Shown here: positions 6,797-12,176 of the stretch, one piece after another
Layout of the letters: every line of letters begins with the position of its first letter
Position numbering within the stretch: position 1 is the first letter of the stretch
Origin: LB3-1 sp036401895
GTDB taxonomy: Bacteria > Chloroflexota > Chloroflexia > Chloroflexales > Kallotenuaceae
DNA length: 12,885 nt
Assembly (NCBI GenBank): GCA_036401895.1
Contig: DASWTW010000087.1
Span: 1 to 12,885 of the forward strand
Direction of reading: 5' to 3'
Program-made: the position numbers and the translations under genes
Notes under the pieces: model-generated
The model's database searches: none
What the model was told of the DNA's origin: nothing
Seen by the model: only the letters and a program-made list of their open reading frames with translations

Positions 6797-7723
6797 TTAG
6801 CGCCCGACGGCCTCGGCGCTCAGCTCTTCACGCAGTCGCACGTAGCTGTCGTAGCGCGCCTCATGGATTTTGCGCTGGCTCACCGCCTCGCGAACCGCAC
6901 AGTCCGGCTCGTGCATATGGCTGCACGGCTGGAAATAGCACTCCTCGATAAAGGGCCGGAACTCGCGAAAGCCCCAATCCAGCTCTACCGGCGGCACCTG
7001 CCACAGCCCCAGCTCACGAATGCCGGGCGTGTCGGCCACGTAGCCGCCGCCATGCAGCGGGATCAGCTCGGGCGCGACGGTGGTATGCCGGCCCTTGTTG
7101 GCGTTCGATCCCGTCGTGCTGACCGCGCCGGTTTTGAGCTGAAGGCCGGGCTGGATCGCGTTGAGCAAGCTCGACTTGCCCACGCCCGAGGGGCCGCTGA
7201 AGGCCGAGATTTTGCCCACCAGCCGCGAGCGCACCTCGTCCACGCCCCGCTCCTCGCGAACACTCGTCCGCAGTACGGTGTAGCCAATCTCCTCGTAAGG
7301 CCCGAATATCGCCCGGATCTCGTCGTCGGAGCGCAGGTCGCACTTGTTGGCGACGATCACGATATCCAGATCGTTCAGCTCGGCGTTGATCAAAAAGCGA
7401 TCAAGCATGCGCACATGCGGCTCCGGCTGAGCGACAGCAAAGACTGTCACGAGCTGATCCAGGTTGGCGACGAGCACATCTTCTTTCCACACACCTTTCG
7501 CGCCTGCCGCGCGCCGCGCCAGCTTGGATTGTCGCGGCAACACCTCTTCGATCGCGCCTTCACCGGGTATCGTCGGTGTAACCCGCACGCTATCGCCCAG
7601 CGTCGCAATGTCGCTGGCGACACGGCTTTTCTTGAGCCGACCGCGCAGTGTGCAGCGAAGTGTCGTATCGTCCGTCGCCACCCAGAAAAACCCGCTTTGA
7701 GCCTTTACTACCGTTCCGATCAT
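6797..7723 (-). CDS. rsgA: Ribosome small subunit-dependent GTPase A
   Basis: RsgA (YjeQ) is a circularly permuted GTPase that checks late maturation of the 30S subunit. The order of motifs shows the permutation: an N-terminal OB-fold (about 1-65), then G4 NKCD (126-129), G1 GPSGVGKSS (177-185), G2 GRHTT (211-215) and G3 DTPG (231-234). The C-terminal zinc-binding cluster is C262-x4-C267-x-H269-x5-C275. The 308-residue length is normal. The ATG has AGGAG six bases upstream. A possible 14-codon ORF overlaps it by ATGA (7720-7764). It is a housekeeping gene sitting between the Eis-like gene and the double GNATs, with the two largest gaps of the array on its sides, so it may be transcribed separately. 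Confidence 0.97.
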   Translation of the reverse strand: MIGTVVKAQSGFFWVATDDTTLRCTLRGRLKKSRVASDIATLGDSVRVTPTIPGEGAIEEVLPRQSKLARRAAGAKGVWKEDVLVANLDQLVTVFAVAQPEPHVRMLDRFLINAELNDLDIVIVANKCDLRSDDEIRAIFGPYEEIGYTVLRTSVREERGVDEVRSRLVGKISAFSGPSGVGKSSLLNAIQPGLQLKTGAVSTTGSNANKGRHTTVAPELIPLHGGGYVADTPGIRELGLWQVPPVELDWGFREFRPFIEECYFQPCSHMHEPDCAVREAVSQRKIHEARYDSYVRLREELSAEAVGR

Positions 7724-7764
7724 GTAGTTCTCCTGAACTCGCTAATGTCGATGGTTTGCTTCAT
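7720..7764 (-). CDS. Candidate 14-codon leader ORF overlapping the rsgA start
   Basis: Starting at the ATG 7762-7764, fourteen codons encode MKQTIDISEFRRTT and end in TGA at 7720-7722. The stop shares ATGA with the rsgA start. AAAGGA sits eight bases upstream of its ATG. Good ribosome-site spacing together with the stop-start overlap is what translational coupling would look like. It is short enough that chance cannot be excluded. Confidence 0.35.
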   Translation of the reverse strand: MKQTIDISEFRRTT

Positions 7765-7822
7765 GGTGATGATCCTTTATGTTGAGCCTTCGCGCTTCTT
7801 TGTTCTTTGGTTCCTTGAAATG

Positions 7823-7881
7823 GCCCTCACCCCTGCCTCACGTTGTTCGGCATCCCCTCTCCCGTTGCGACAGGCGAGGGG
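7823..7881. repeat. C-rich intergenic palindromic element, degenerate
   Basis: GGCCCTCACCCC (7823-7834) is followed 19 bases later by a hairpin. The arms are CCCCTCTCC (7854-7862) and GGCGAGGGG (7873-7881), with one mismatch and a 10-base loop. This resembles the widespread intergenic repeats of the CCCTCACCCC...CCCCTCTCCC...GGGAGAGGGG kind found in many GC-rich genomes. It lies in the 220-bp gap between the Eis-like gene and rsgA and could act as a weak terminator on either strand. Confidence 0.5.
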
Positions 7882-7918
7882 ACTTTCGGTACTTCCCTTG
7901 TTCTTTGTTCTCGTCCCT

Positions 7919-7946
7919 GGTTCTAGGTTCTAGGTTCTTGGTTCTA
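7919..7946. repeat. Four tandem heptamers (GGTTCTA type)
   Basis: GGTTCTA, GGTTCTA, GGTTCTT and GGTTCTA follow each other without gaps at 7919-7946. More degenerate TTCTTTG-type units lie at about 7796-7811 and 7898-7910, either side of the palindromic element. On the minus strand the unit reads TAGAACC, and the last unit supplies the TAG stop codon of the Eis-like gene. No CRISPR-like spacers are present. Confidence 0.75.
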
Positions 7947-9143
7947 CGTAAAGTACGCCGCAAACGACCAGTGCGGGTATCCTTCGGGAAAGAGCACATC
8001 CAGCAGCCGCTGCGTTTCGCTGCCGTAGAGAAACACGCCCGACAGGCCCAGCAGCTCGCCGATCGGCTGGTAGCCTGTCACCAGCGGGCCGAGCGCATGA
8101 AACGGCAGCGTTACCGCGTTGGTCAGGCCGCCGTCGACCAGATCCACCCGCCCATGATCGACTCGCACCGTCGCGCGGCCAACCGGCGACTCGATCCGCA
8201 CCTCGATCTTGCGCGTCACAAGCTCCGAGCGCGCAGCCCGACGCTGTAGCTCGGGCTGAATCGTTTGCAATAGACCAGGCAGGTCCAGCACACGTACCAT
8301 GCCGGCGCCGCCGCCGGAGGCAACACAAATCTGCGCGCCCTGCCGGAATGCCAGCCGCGTCCAGCGATTATCGGGCGTGGCTATCACATTGATCGCCTGG
8401 ATCTGCCGCTCCCGCGCCAGGTAGAGCAGCCGGTCGTAGAGCGCCTGCGCCGCGCCGTGATCCATCGCCGCGATCTCGCCGACCAGCATGCGCTCGTCCG
8501 GGATCGAGATCCGCGCGTAGCCACGAATGGCGCCCGCCGGATCGATCGCTACCTCGATCGTGGTGTTGGGCTGGAAGGGCCGCCACTCCCACGGCTGATC
8601 CGAGCGCACCTCGGCCAGCGTCATGCTGGCGGTCTCCGCCTGATACACCTGTAGCAGCGCGGGAACGTCGGACGGCTTGTAGGCCCGCAGCGTGTAGGCT
8701 TTGTCGCCCAGCGGCTGAAGATCGATCGGCAGCCGTACGCTATAGCTTTTGATGCCGGGCGCGTAGCCGTAGCGCGGGTAGAGCCAGGTGTGGCCCCAGA
8801 GCATCGAGAGCTGAAAGCCGCCGGCCCGTGCCCAATCGAGCGTGTCTCGCATCAGCGCCGAGCCCACGCCGGTATTCTGATGCTCTTTCGCGGTCGCCAG
8901 CGGCGCGACGATCGCGCAGCGTACCTGCGCCGTCCCGATATGCACAAAGCGATCGATCACGTTCACCACGCCGACGATTTGGCCCTGGCGCTCAAACACG
9001 CGCAGATGCTCGGGACGAAAGCGCGGATCTTCACGCATCGTCGCGGCGGCAATCACCCAGGCCTCATCGCCGGGATCGAACGTCTGCTTGATCAGCTCAA
9101 TGATCTGATCGTACTCCGAGGCACGCGCCGGACGAACACTCAT
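7944..9143 (-). CDS. Eis-like GNAT N-acetyltransferase (GNAT-GNAT-SCP2)
   Basis: The 399-residue length and order of parts match the Eis (enhanced intracellular survival) family, some members of which acetylate aminoglycosides or lysines at multiple sites. The N-terminal GNAT (about 1-145) has an acetyl-CoA loop Q89-N-T-G-V-G94 and the LYPRYGYAPG motif (121-130), whose tyrosines include the probable general acid. A second, degenerate GNAT spans about 148-285, and an SCP2-like domain about 290-399 ends in PHWSFAAYFT. Eis enzymes use the C-terminal carboxylate in catalysis, and here the last residue is threonine after the usual aromatic. The ATG has GAGG six bases upstream and lies three bases after the preceding stop. 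The 3' end runs into the heptamer repeats. The substrate is not predictable. Confidence 0.93.
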   Translation of the reverse strand: MSVRPARASEYDQIIELIKQTFDPGDEAWVIAAATMREDPRFRPEHLRVFERQGQIVGVVNVIDRFVHIGTAQVRCAIVAPLATAKEHQNTGVGSALMRDTLDWARAGGFQLSMLWGHTWLYPRYGYAPGIKSYSVRLPIDLQPLGDKAYTLRAYKPSDVPALLQVYQAETASMTLAEVRSDQPWEWRPFQPNTTIEVAIDPAGAIRGYARISIPDERMLVGEIAAMDHGAAQALYDRLLYLARERQIQAINVIATPDNRWTRLAFRQGAQICVASGGGAGMVRVLDLPGLLQTIQPELQRRAARSELVTRKIEVRIESPVGRATVRVDHGRVDLVDGGLTNAVTLPFHALGPLVTGYQPIGELLGLSGVFLYGSETQRLLDVLFPEGYPHWSFAAYFT

Positions 9144-9146
9144 GGG

Positions 9147-9710
9147 CTACCTCGCTGCTCCAAAACCCAGATGCTCCAGCTCGCCTTTCAGCGGCTCAAC
9201 ACTGTTGACGATCAGCGGGATCGGGTCCCAGTCGTCCCGGTTGCGACGAAACAACACCTGCGTCGTGTGAAGCTTGTCGCCGCTGACCAGCAGAAGCAGC
9301 TGATTCGTCGGCTGAAAGCCACCATTGATATGCAGGCGCACCGGCTGCACATACGATGTTTCCACCAGCAGCCCTTCGCGCTCGACAAGCTCCCAGGTTG
9401 GACGAGAAAATCCGAGATCGGCGTGACGGTAGCCTTGCGAGATCGATTGGTTGAAGGCTGCGGCGAGCGGAGCAAACATCGGATCGCTCGGATCAAGCTC
9501 CGTCCGCTGCCCACGATCGATGACGACGATGCGCTGCGGCTGGACATCGAGCGAGCGATCGAACCAGCGCCAGTCATTGGACGTCAGGGAGGTGAAGATG
9601 TAGAAGAACAGGCCCAGCGTCAACGCTACAATCACAAAGAGTCCCAGCAGATTGCCGTAGCCGGGCTGTGTCTGCGCTTGAGCTGTCGATCGTCTTGATG
9701 TACGCGCCAT
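9147..9710 (-). CDS. Single-pass membrane protein of unknown function
   Basis: This 187-residue protein has a basic N-terminus, one transmembrane helix (about 20-42, LLGLFVIVALTLGLFFYIFT) and a soluble domain of about 140 residues predicted to lie outside the cytoplasm. No known domain was recognised. The start is the ATG at 9708-9710, four bases after the ATPase stop codon; its ribosome site is GAGGAA inside the glutamate codons that end the ATPase gene. An in-frame TTG at 9734 has no advantage. Its 3' end is three bases from the Eis-like gene, so the three genes should be co-translated. The position suggests an accessory subunit of the ABC exporter, but this is inference. Confidence 0.85.
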   Translation of the reverse strand: MARTSRRSTAQAQTQPGYGNLLGLFVIVALTLGLFFYIFTSLTSNDWRWFDRSLDVQPQRIVVIDRGQRTELDPSDPMFAPLAAAFNQSISQGYRHADLGFSRPTWELVEREGLLVETSYVQPVRLHINGGFQPTNQLLLLVSGDKLHTTQVLFRRNRDDWDPIPLIVNSVEPLKGELEHLGFGAAR

Positions 9711-9714
9711 GGCT

Positions 9715-10605
9715 TTAGGCTTCCTCTTCCTCAAAATCGTCGTCCAGCGAGCGGCCGGTCAGCGTGAGGAAGACATCCTCCATCGTGGTGTGACCATTGC
9801 TGCCGTTGCGCGACCCGACCATCTGCTTCAAGCCACGCGGCGTATCGAGCGCGACGATCTTACCGCCGTTGATGATCGCAATCCGATCGCACAGCCGGTC
9901 GGCCTCGTCCATGTCGTGGGTGGTTAGAAAAACAGTGGTGCCCTTCTCGCGGCGCATGCGCTGGATAAACTCCTGCACATCTTTTTTGGAGCGTGGATCA
10001 AGACCGGTGGTCGGCTCGTCGAGAAGGAGCAGCAGAGGCGAGGTGAGCAGTCCACGCGCGATGGCGACCTTTTGCTGCATACCGCGCGACATGTTTTCTA
10101 GAGGCTCTGTAAAGCGTTTCTCGCTCAAACCAAGCTGCTGCAAGATTTGAAGCGCTTCACGGCGGGCCTGGCCAGCGGGCAGACCATACAGCCGCGCGCC
10201 ATACATCAGATTTTCTGCGGCGCTCAGCTTCTTGAAGAATGACGCCTCGACAGATACACGATTGATCAACCGTTTCACAGCCTTCTCATCGCTCTGCACA
10301 TCGCGACCAAAGACCGTAACCTGGCCGGAGTCGGGAATGAGCAGCGTTGAGATCAAGCGGATCAATGTCGATTTGCCGGAGCCGTTCGCGCCAAGCAAGC
10401 CAAAGATTTCGCCCTGCTGAACAGTGAGGCTAATATGATCGACGGCCTTGACCGGCTCTTTGGCTGGCTGCTTGGCCCACGGTCGCCGTGGCTTCTCGCT
10501 GCCGAAATACTTGACAACATTATCGATAACCAGGGCAATCTCGCTGGCATGGGCCTGAGCTGCGCGCTGAGCCTCATAAGGCGCATCAATCAATGGAGCA
10601 TTCAT
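9715..10605 (-). CDS. ABC transporter ATP-binding protein (ABC-2 exporter type)
   Basis: A 296-residue ATPase expected to power an ABC-2 exporter. Visible motifs are Walker A GANGSGKST (72-80), a signature MSRGMQQ (172-178), Walker B LLLLLDEPTTGLD (191-203) and the H-loop histidine H230. The Q-loop position appears to hold glutamate (VSVEAS, 118-123) in place of glutamine. A basic, proline-containing insertion (about 36-53) lies between the first strands. The C-terminal extension ends in an acidic DDDFEEEEA tail. The start is the ATG at 10603-10605, with GAGGAGG (10615-10621) nine bases upstream; an in-frame GTG at 10650 has a poorer site. It heads the array, and the only permease is its last gene (2115-2969). 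A run of short ORFs and a terminator lie upstream. Confidence 0.94.
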   Translation of the reverse strand: MNAPLIDAPYEAQRAAQAHASEIALVIDNVVKYFGSEKPRRPWAKQPAKEPVKAVDHISLTVQQGEIFGLLGANGSGKSTLIRLISTLLIPDSGQVTVFGRDVQSDEKAVKRLINRVSVEASFFKKLSAAENLMYGARLYGLPAGQARREALQILQQLGLSEKRFTEPLENMSRGMQQKVAIARGLLTSPLLLLLDEPTTGLDPRSKKDVQEFIQRMRREKGTTVFLTTHDMDEADRLCDRIAIINGGKIVALDTPRGLKQMVGSRNGSNGHTTMEDVFLTLTGRSLDDDFEEEEA

Positions 10606-10636
10606 GAAATTAAGCCTCCTCACCTGCTCTCTGGTG

Positions 10637-10669
10637 TTAATTATATTCACTGTAATCTTCAGCCTTCAT
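10637..10669 (-). CDS. Candidate 10-codon ORF with consensus ribosome site
   Basis: The ATG at 10667-10669 opens MKAEDYSEYN and ends at TAA 10637-10639. GGAGG (10675-10679) lies five bases upstream. It is the last short ORF before the ABC ATPase, whose own ribosome site starts 16 bases past this stop. The peptide is acidic and tyrosine-containing. It could be a regulatory leader rather than a functional product. Confidence 0.35.
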   Translation of the reverse strand: MKAEDYSEYN

Positions 10670-10730
10670 AGGAACCTCCAACAAAGGCGAAACAATTGAT
10701 CGGTCTTTTGTCCAGGTTGCCGGATCGCAT
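10659..10730 (-). CDS. Candidate 23-residue peptide coupled by TGATG
   Basis: The stop of the 11-codon ORF (TGA 10730-10732) overlaps an ATG (10728-10730) as TGATG. The new frame encodes 23 residues ending in DKRPINCFAFVGGSYEG and stops at TGA 10659-10661. It has no ribosome site of its own and would depend on re-initiation. Support is limited to the overlap and its place in the ORF run. Confidence 0.22.
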   Translation of the reverse strand: MRSGNLDKRPINCFAFVGGSYEG

Positions 10731-10765
10731 CAGGCGATCGCCAGCATGGTTATAGCACGGCGCAT
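10730..10765 (-). CDS. Candidate 11-codon ORF with strong ribosome site
   Basis: MRRAITMLAIA is encoded from the ATG 10763-10765 to TGA 10730-10732. AAAGGAGG (10771-10778), the strongest ribosome site in the window, lies five bases upstream. A site this good before an 11-codon frame suggests a leader ORF. It is in frame with the 10-codon ORF at 10637-10669, separated by this TGA and 19 further codons. Confidence 0.4.
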   Translation of the reverse strand: MRRAITMLAIA

Positions 10766-10793
10766 GGGTGCCTCCTTTCAGTTTTCACACCGA

Positions 10794-10898
10794 CTAGCGC
10801 CGCAGCAAGCGGGCCAGCTTCGTCCAGAACGCCTTCAGTCGCGTACGGTTTGGCCGCGATAAGCGGTCCAACTGTCCGTTCGGCTCTAGGATCAGCAT
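10794..10898 (-). CDS. Candidate 34-residue cationic amphipathic peptide
   Basis: The frame runs from the ATG 10896-10898 to TAG 10794-10796 with GGGAGG (10904-10909) five bases upstream, an almost ideal initiation region. The peptide starts MLILEPNGQLDRL and ends RLKAFWTKLARLLRR, a stretch that would form an amphipathic helix with a strongly positive face. It has no signal peptide. Such a peptide could be membrane-active, a toxin-like or signalling peptide, or a leader for the downstream ABC gene. It is the first and longest short ORF after the terminator at 10991-11024. I recognise no family. Confidence 0.5.
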   Translation of the reverse strand: MLILEPNGQLDRLSRPNRTRLKAFWTKLARLLRR

Positions 10899-10990
10899 AC
10901 GGTCCTCCCGCTAAGAGTGAAGCCGTCACTCGCTCAATCTATCGAGTGTAGGCCGGAGCTGTGACACCTAAGTTCACATACTGCTTCTCA

Positions 10991-11024
10991 AAAAAACAAA
11001 CCGCCGTGGACACGATCCACGGCG
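10991..11024 (-). terminator. Strong Rho-independent terminator in the leader
   Basis: On the minus strand CGCCGTGG and CCACGGCG (11017-11024 and 11002-11009) make a perfect 8-bp stem with a 7-base loop. GTTTGTTTTTTTG follows at once (down to about 10989). This is a textbook intrinsic terminator for transcription coming from the promoter at 11378-11407. It lies upstream of the short ORFs and the ABC ATPase, so it either ends an independent short transcript or works as an attenuator. Confidence 0.85.
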
Positions 11025-11036
11025 ATTAAAACTAAT

Positions 11037-11116
11037 CGACCGTGGGACTCTTTTTCAGTAGCCCACGGTCGGAAACTTTGCTTAGTTGATGCTATCGCAT
11101 CATCCTGTAAGTTTCC
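11037..11116 (-). ncRNA. Structured leader RNA: two hairpins preceding the terminator
   Basis: Two hairpins lie directly before the terminator. The first pairs GGAAACTT (11109-11116) with AAGTTTCC (11071-11078, as read on the minus strand) and encloses a small GATGC-GATA-GCATC hairpin. The second pairs CGACCGTGGG with CCCACGGTCG, a perfect 10-bp stem (11062-11071 and 11037-11046) around a 15-base loop. Its arms share the CCGTGG/CCACGG core with the terminator stem, so six-base alternative pairings exist. I match it to no known riboswitch class. Confidence 0.5.
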
Positions 11117-11297
11117 ATCCTATGGGCACACTGCTCCCCTGAACACCCGCAAAAATGGGCGCGGTGCCACGCACACGGAACATGCGGATACGCTGCGCGC
11201 AGATCTGAGCCGCGAAGGACATAGCGCGGCCAAGAGCAGTAGCACCGGTGATGCCACCGAGGAACCAGGTGGTGATATGTCGTGTCATTGTCTTCAT
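11100..11297 (-). CDS. Doubtful 65-residue ORF in the leader
   Basis: The frame from ATG 11295-11297 to TGA 11100-11102 encodes 65 residues, with a hydrophobic N-terminal half (ITTWFLGGITGATALG) and a basic middle (AQRIRMFRVRG). It begins about 75 bases past the predicted transcription start and ends inside the first hairpin of the leader RNA. The ribosome site is poor. The frame stays open upstream to an ATG at 11432, but the promoter lies inside that extension. It could be a small membrane peptide, a leader peptide, or chance. Confidence 0.28.
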   Translation of the reverse strand: MKTMTRHITTWFLGGITGATALGRAMSFAAQICAQRIRMFRVRGTAPIFAGVQGSSVPIGWKLTG

Positions 11298-11377
11298 CTT
11301 TATGCTTTCATAGCTCACGTGGCCAACTATCCTTCCAGCTTGATTGCAAGCAGTGACCTGAACTCCAGGTCTTGGCC

Positions 11378-11407
11378 AGCATAGCATAGTGGATGACGCT
11401 GTGTCAA
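11378..11407 (-). promoter_or_regulatory. Sigma70-type promoter of the leader and ABC/GNAT array
   Basis: On the minus strand a perfect TTGACA (11402-11407) is followed after 18 bases by TATGCT (11378-11383). The start would be near 11371. Directly upstream is the small dyad GGTC-TTTT-GACC (11411-11422). It is the best promoter before the ABC array; I found no comparable one between the terminator and the short ORFs. Confidence 0.6.
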
Positions 11408-11447
11408 GTCGGTCAAAAGACCTATTTTTCATTGGTTTGTAAACAGG

Positions 11448-11477
11448 TTGTCAGATTGGTGCTTTTTTTGCTATGCT
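11448..11477 (+). promoter_or_regulatory. Sigma70-type promoter of the ECF sigma gene
   Basis: TTGTCA (11448-11453) and TATGCT (11472-11477) are separated by 18 bases. The -10 sequence and spacer length are identical to those of the divergent promoter at 11378-11407, and the -35 boxes are 40 bp apart. The resulting leader of about 105 bases before the sigma gene shows no clear structure or gene. Confidence 0.5.
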
Positions 11478-11588
11478 CGACAAGGTACACTACACTTGGT
11501 AAGCCTCGCAGCTAACATTTGTAGAAATTCCTTTTAAACAGCGCGTATCCTTTCCCGCCTTGGCGCGGTTAGATAGATGAGGGTGTGC

Positions 11589-12161
11589 ATGGAGCTTCCA
11601 TCGGACGCGGAAATCGTGTCCTTGGTGCGCGGCGCACAATCGCACGATCCCCTTGCGTTTGATCGGCTATACGAGCATTTTGCTGATCCGCTCTACCGAT
11701 ATTTTTACTATCGCTCAGGCGATCAACATATCGCCGAGGAGCTGGTCAGCGAAGTATTTCTGCGTATCGTCGAAGCGATTGTCCAATTTCGCCTGCCCGA
11801 CCATGCACAAGCACGTGCATTCAGCGGCTGGGTGTTTCGCATCGCCTACACACGCCTGGTTGACCACTACCGTCAGCAGAAACGGCAGTCCGTCGAGCTT
11901 GATGAATCGATTGCCGCGCCTTATTCGGCTGACGAGGTTGTGGATCGTTCGCTGGAGCACGAAGAGCTGCGCGACGCGATCAAGCGGCTCACGCCGGAAC
12001 AGCAGCAGGTTGTGCTGCTGCGCTTTGTGGAGCGCTTGAGCACAGAAGAAGTTGCAATTATTACTGGTCAAACCATCGGTGCCGTCAAAGCCATGCAGCA
12101 CCGCGCCCTGAACGCGATGGCAAAAATCTTAGGAACTTCGCGCAATCCTCGTGAGGCGTAG
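11589..12161 (+). CDS. ECF-type RNA polymerase sigma factor
   Basis: This 190-residue protein has the two domains of an extracytoplasmic-function sigma factor. Sigma-2 spans about 23-97 (FDRLYEHFADPLYRYFYYR, then AEELVSEVFLRI). Sigma-4 spans about 125-182 (LTPEQQQVVLLRFVERLSTE, then a helix-turn-helix to about residue 177, QTIGAVKAMQHRALNAM). They are joined by an acidic linker, and no extra C-terminal domain is present. I chose the ATG at 11589-11591 because GAGG (11579-11582) lies six bases upstream; the in-frame ATG at 11577 has no site. The DUF5667-type membrane protein follows 15 bases downstream and probably controls it. It is divergent from the ABC/GNAT array, which it might regulate; no ECF-type promoter could be identified with confidence. 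Confidence 0.95.
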   Translation: MELPSDAEIVSLVRGAQSHDPLAFDRLYEHFADPLYRYFYYRSGDQHIAEELVSEVFLRIVEAIVQFRLPDHAQARAFSGWVFRIAYTRLVDHYRQQKRQSVELDESIAAPYSADEVVDRSLEHEELRDAIKRLTPEQQQVVLLRFVERLSTEEVAIITGQTIGAVKAMQHRALNAMAKILGTSRNPREA

Positions 12162-12176
12162 AAGTAGTGATGGTTT

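Noticed and set aside
6863..7933. Plus-strand open frame of 356 codons opposite rsgA
   Set aside because: The rsgA frame has all GTPase and zinc motifs; the opposite frame is a by-product of GC-rich codon use and runs through the repeat spacer.
7919..7946. Possible CRISPR or VNTR-type array
   Set aside because: Units are seven bases with no spacers; it is a simple tandem repeat.
10730..10732. Selenocysteine reading of the in-frame TGA
   Set aside because: No selenoprotein-like context, no convincing SECIS-type hairpin just downstream, and a normal ATG overlaps the stop.
11100..11432. 110-codon version of the leader ORF
   Set aside because: Its first 45 codons contain the TTGACA/TATGCT promoter, so they would lie upstream of the transcript; no ribosome site precedes the ATG at 11432. 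Only the 65-codon form is kept, with low confidence.
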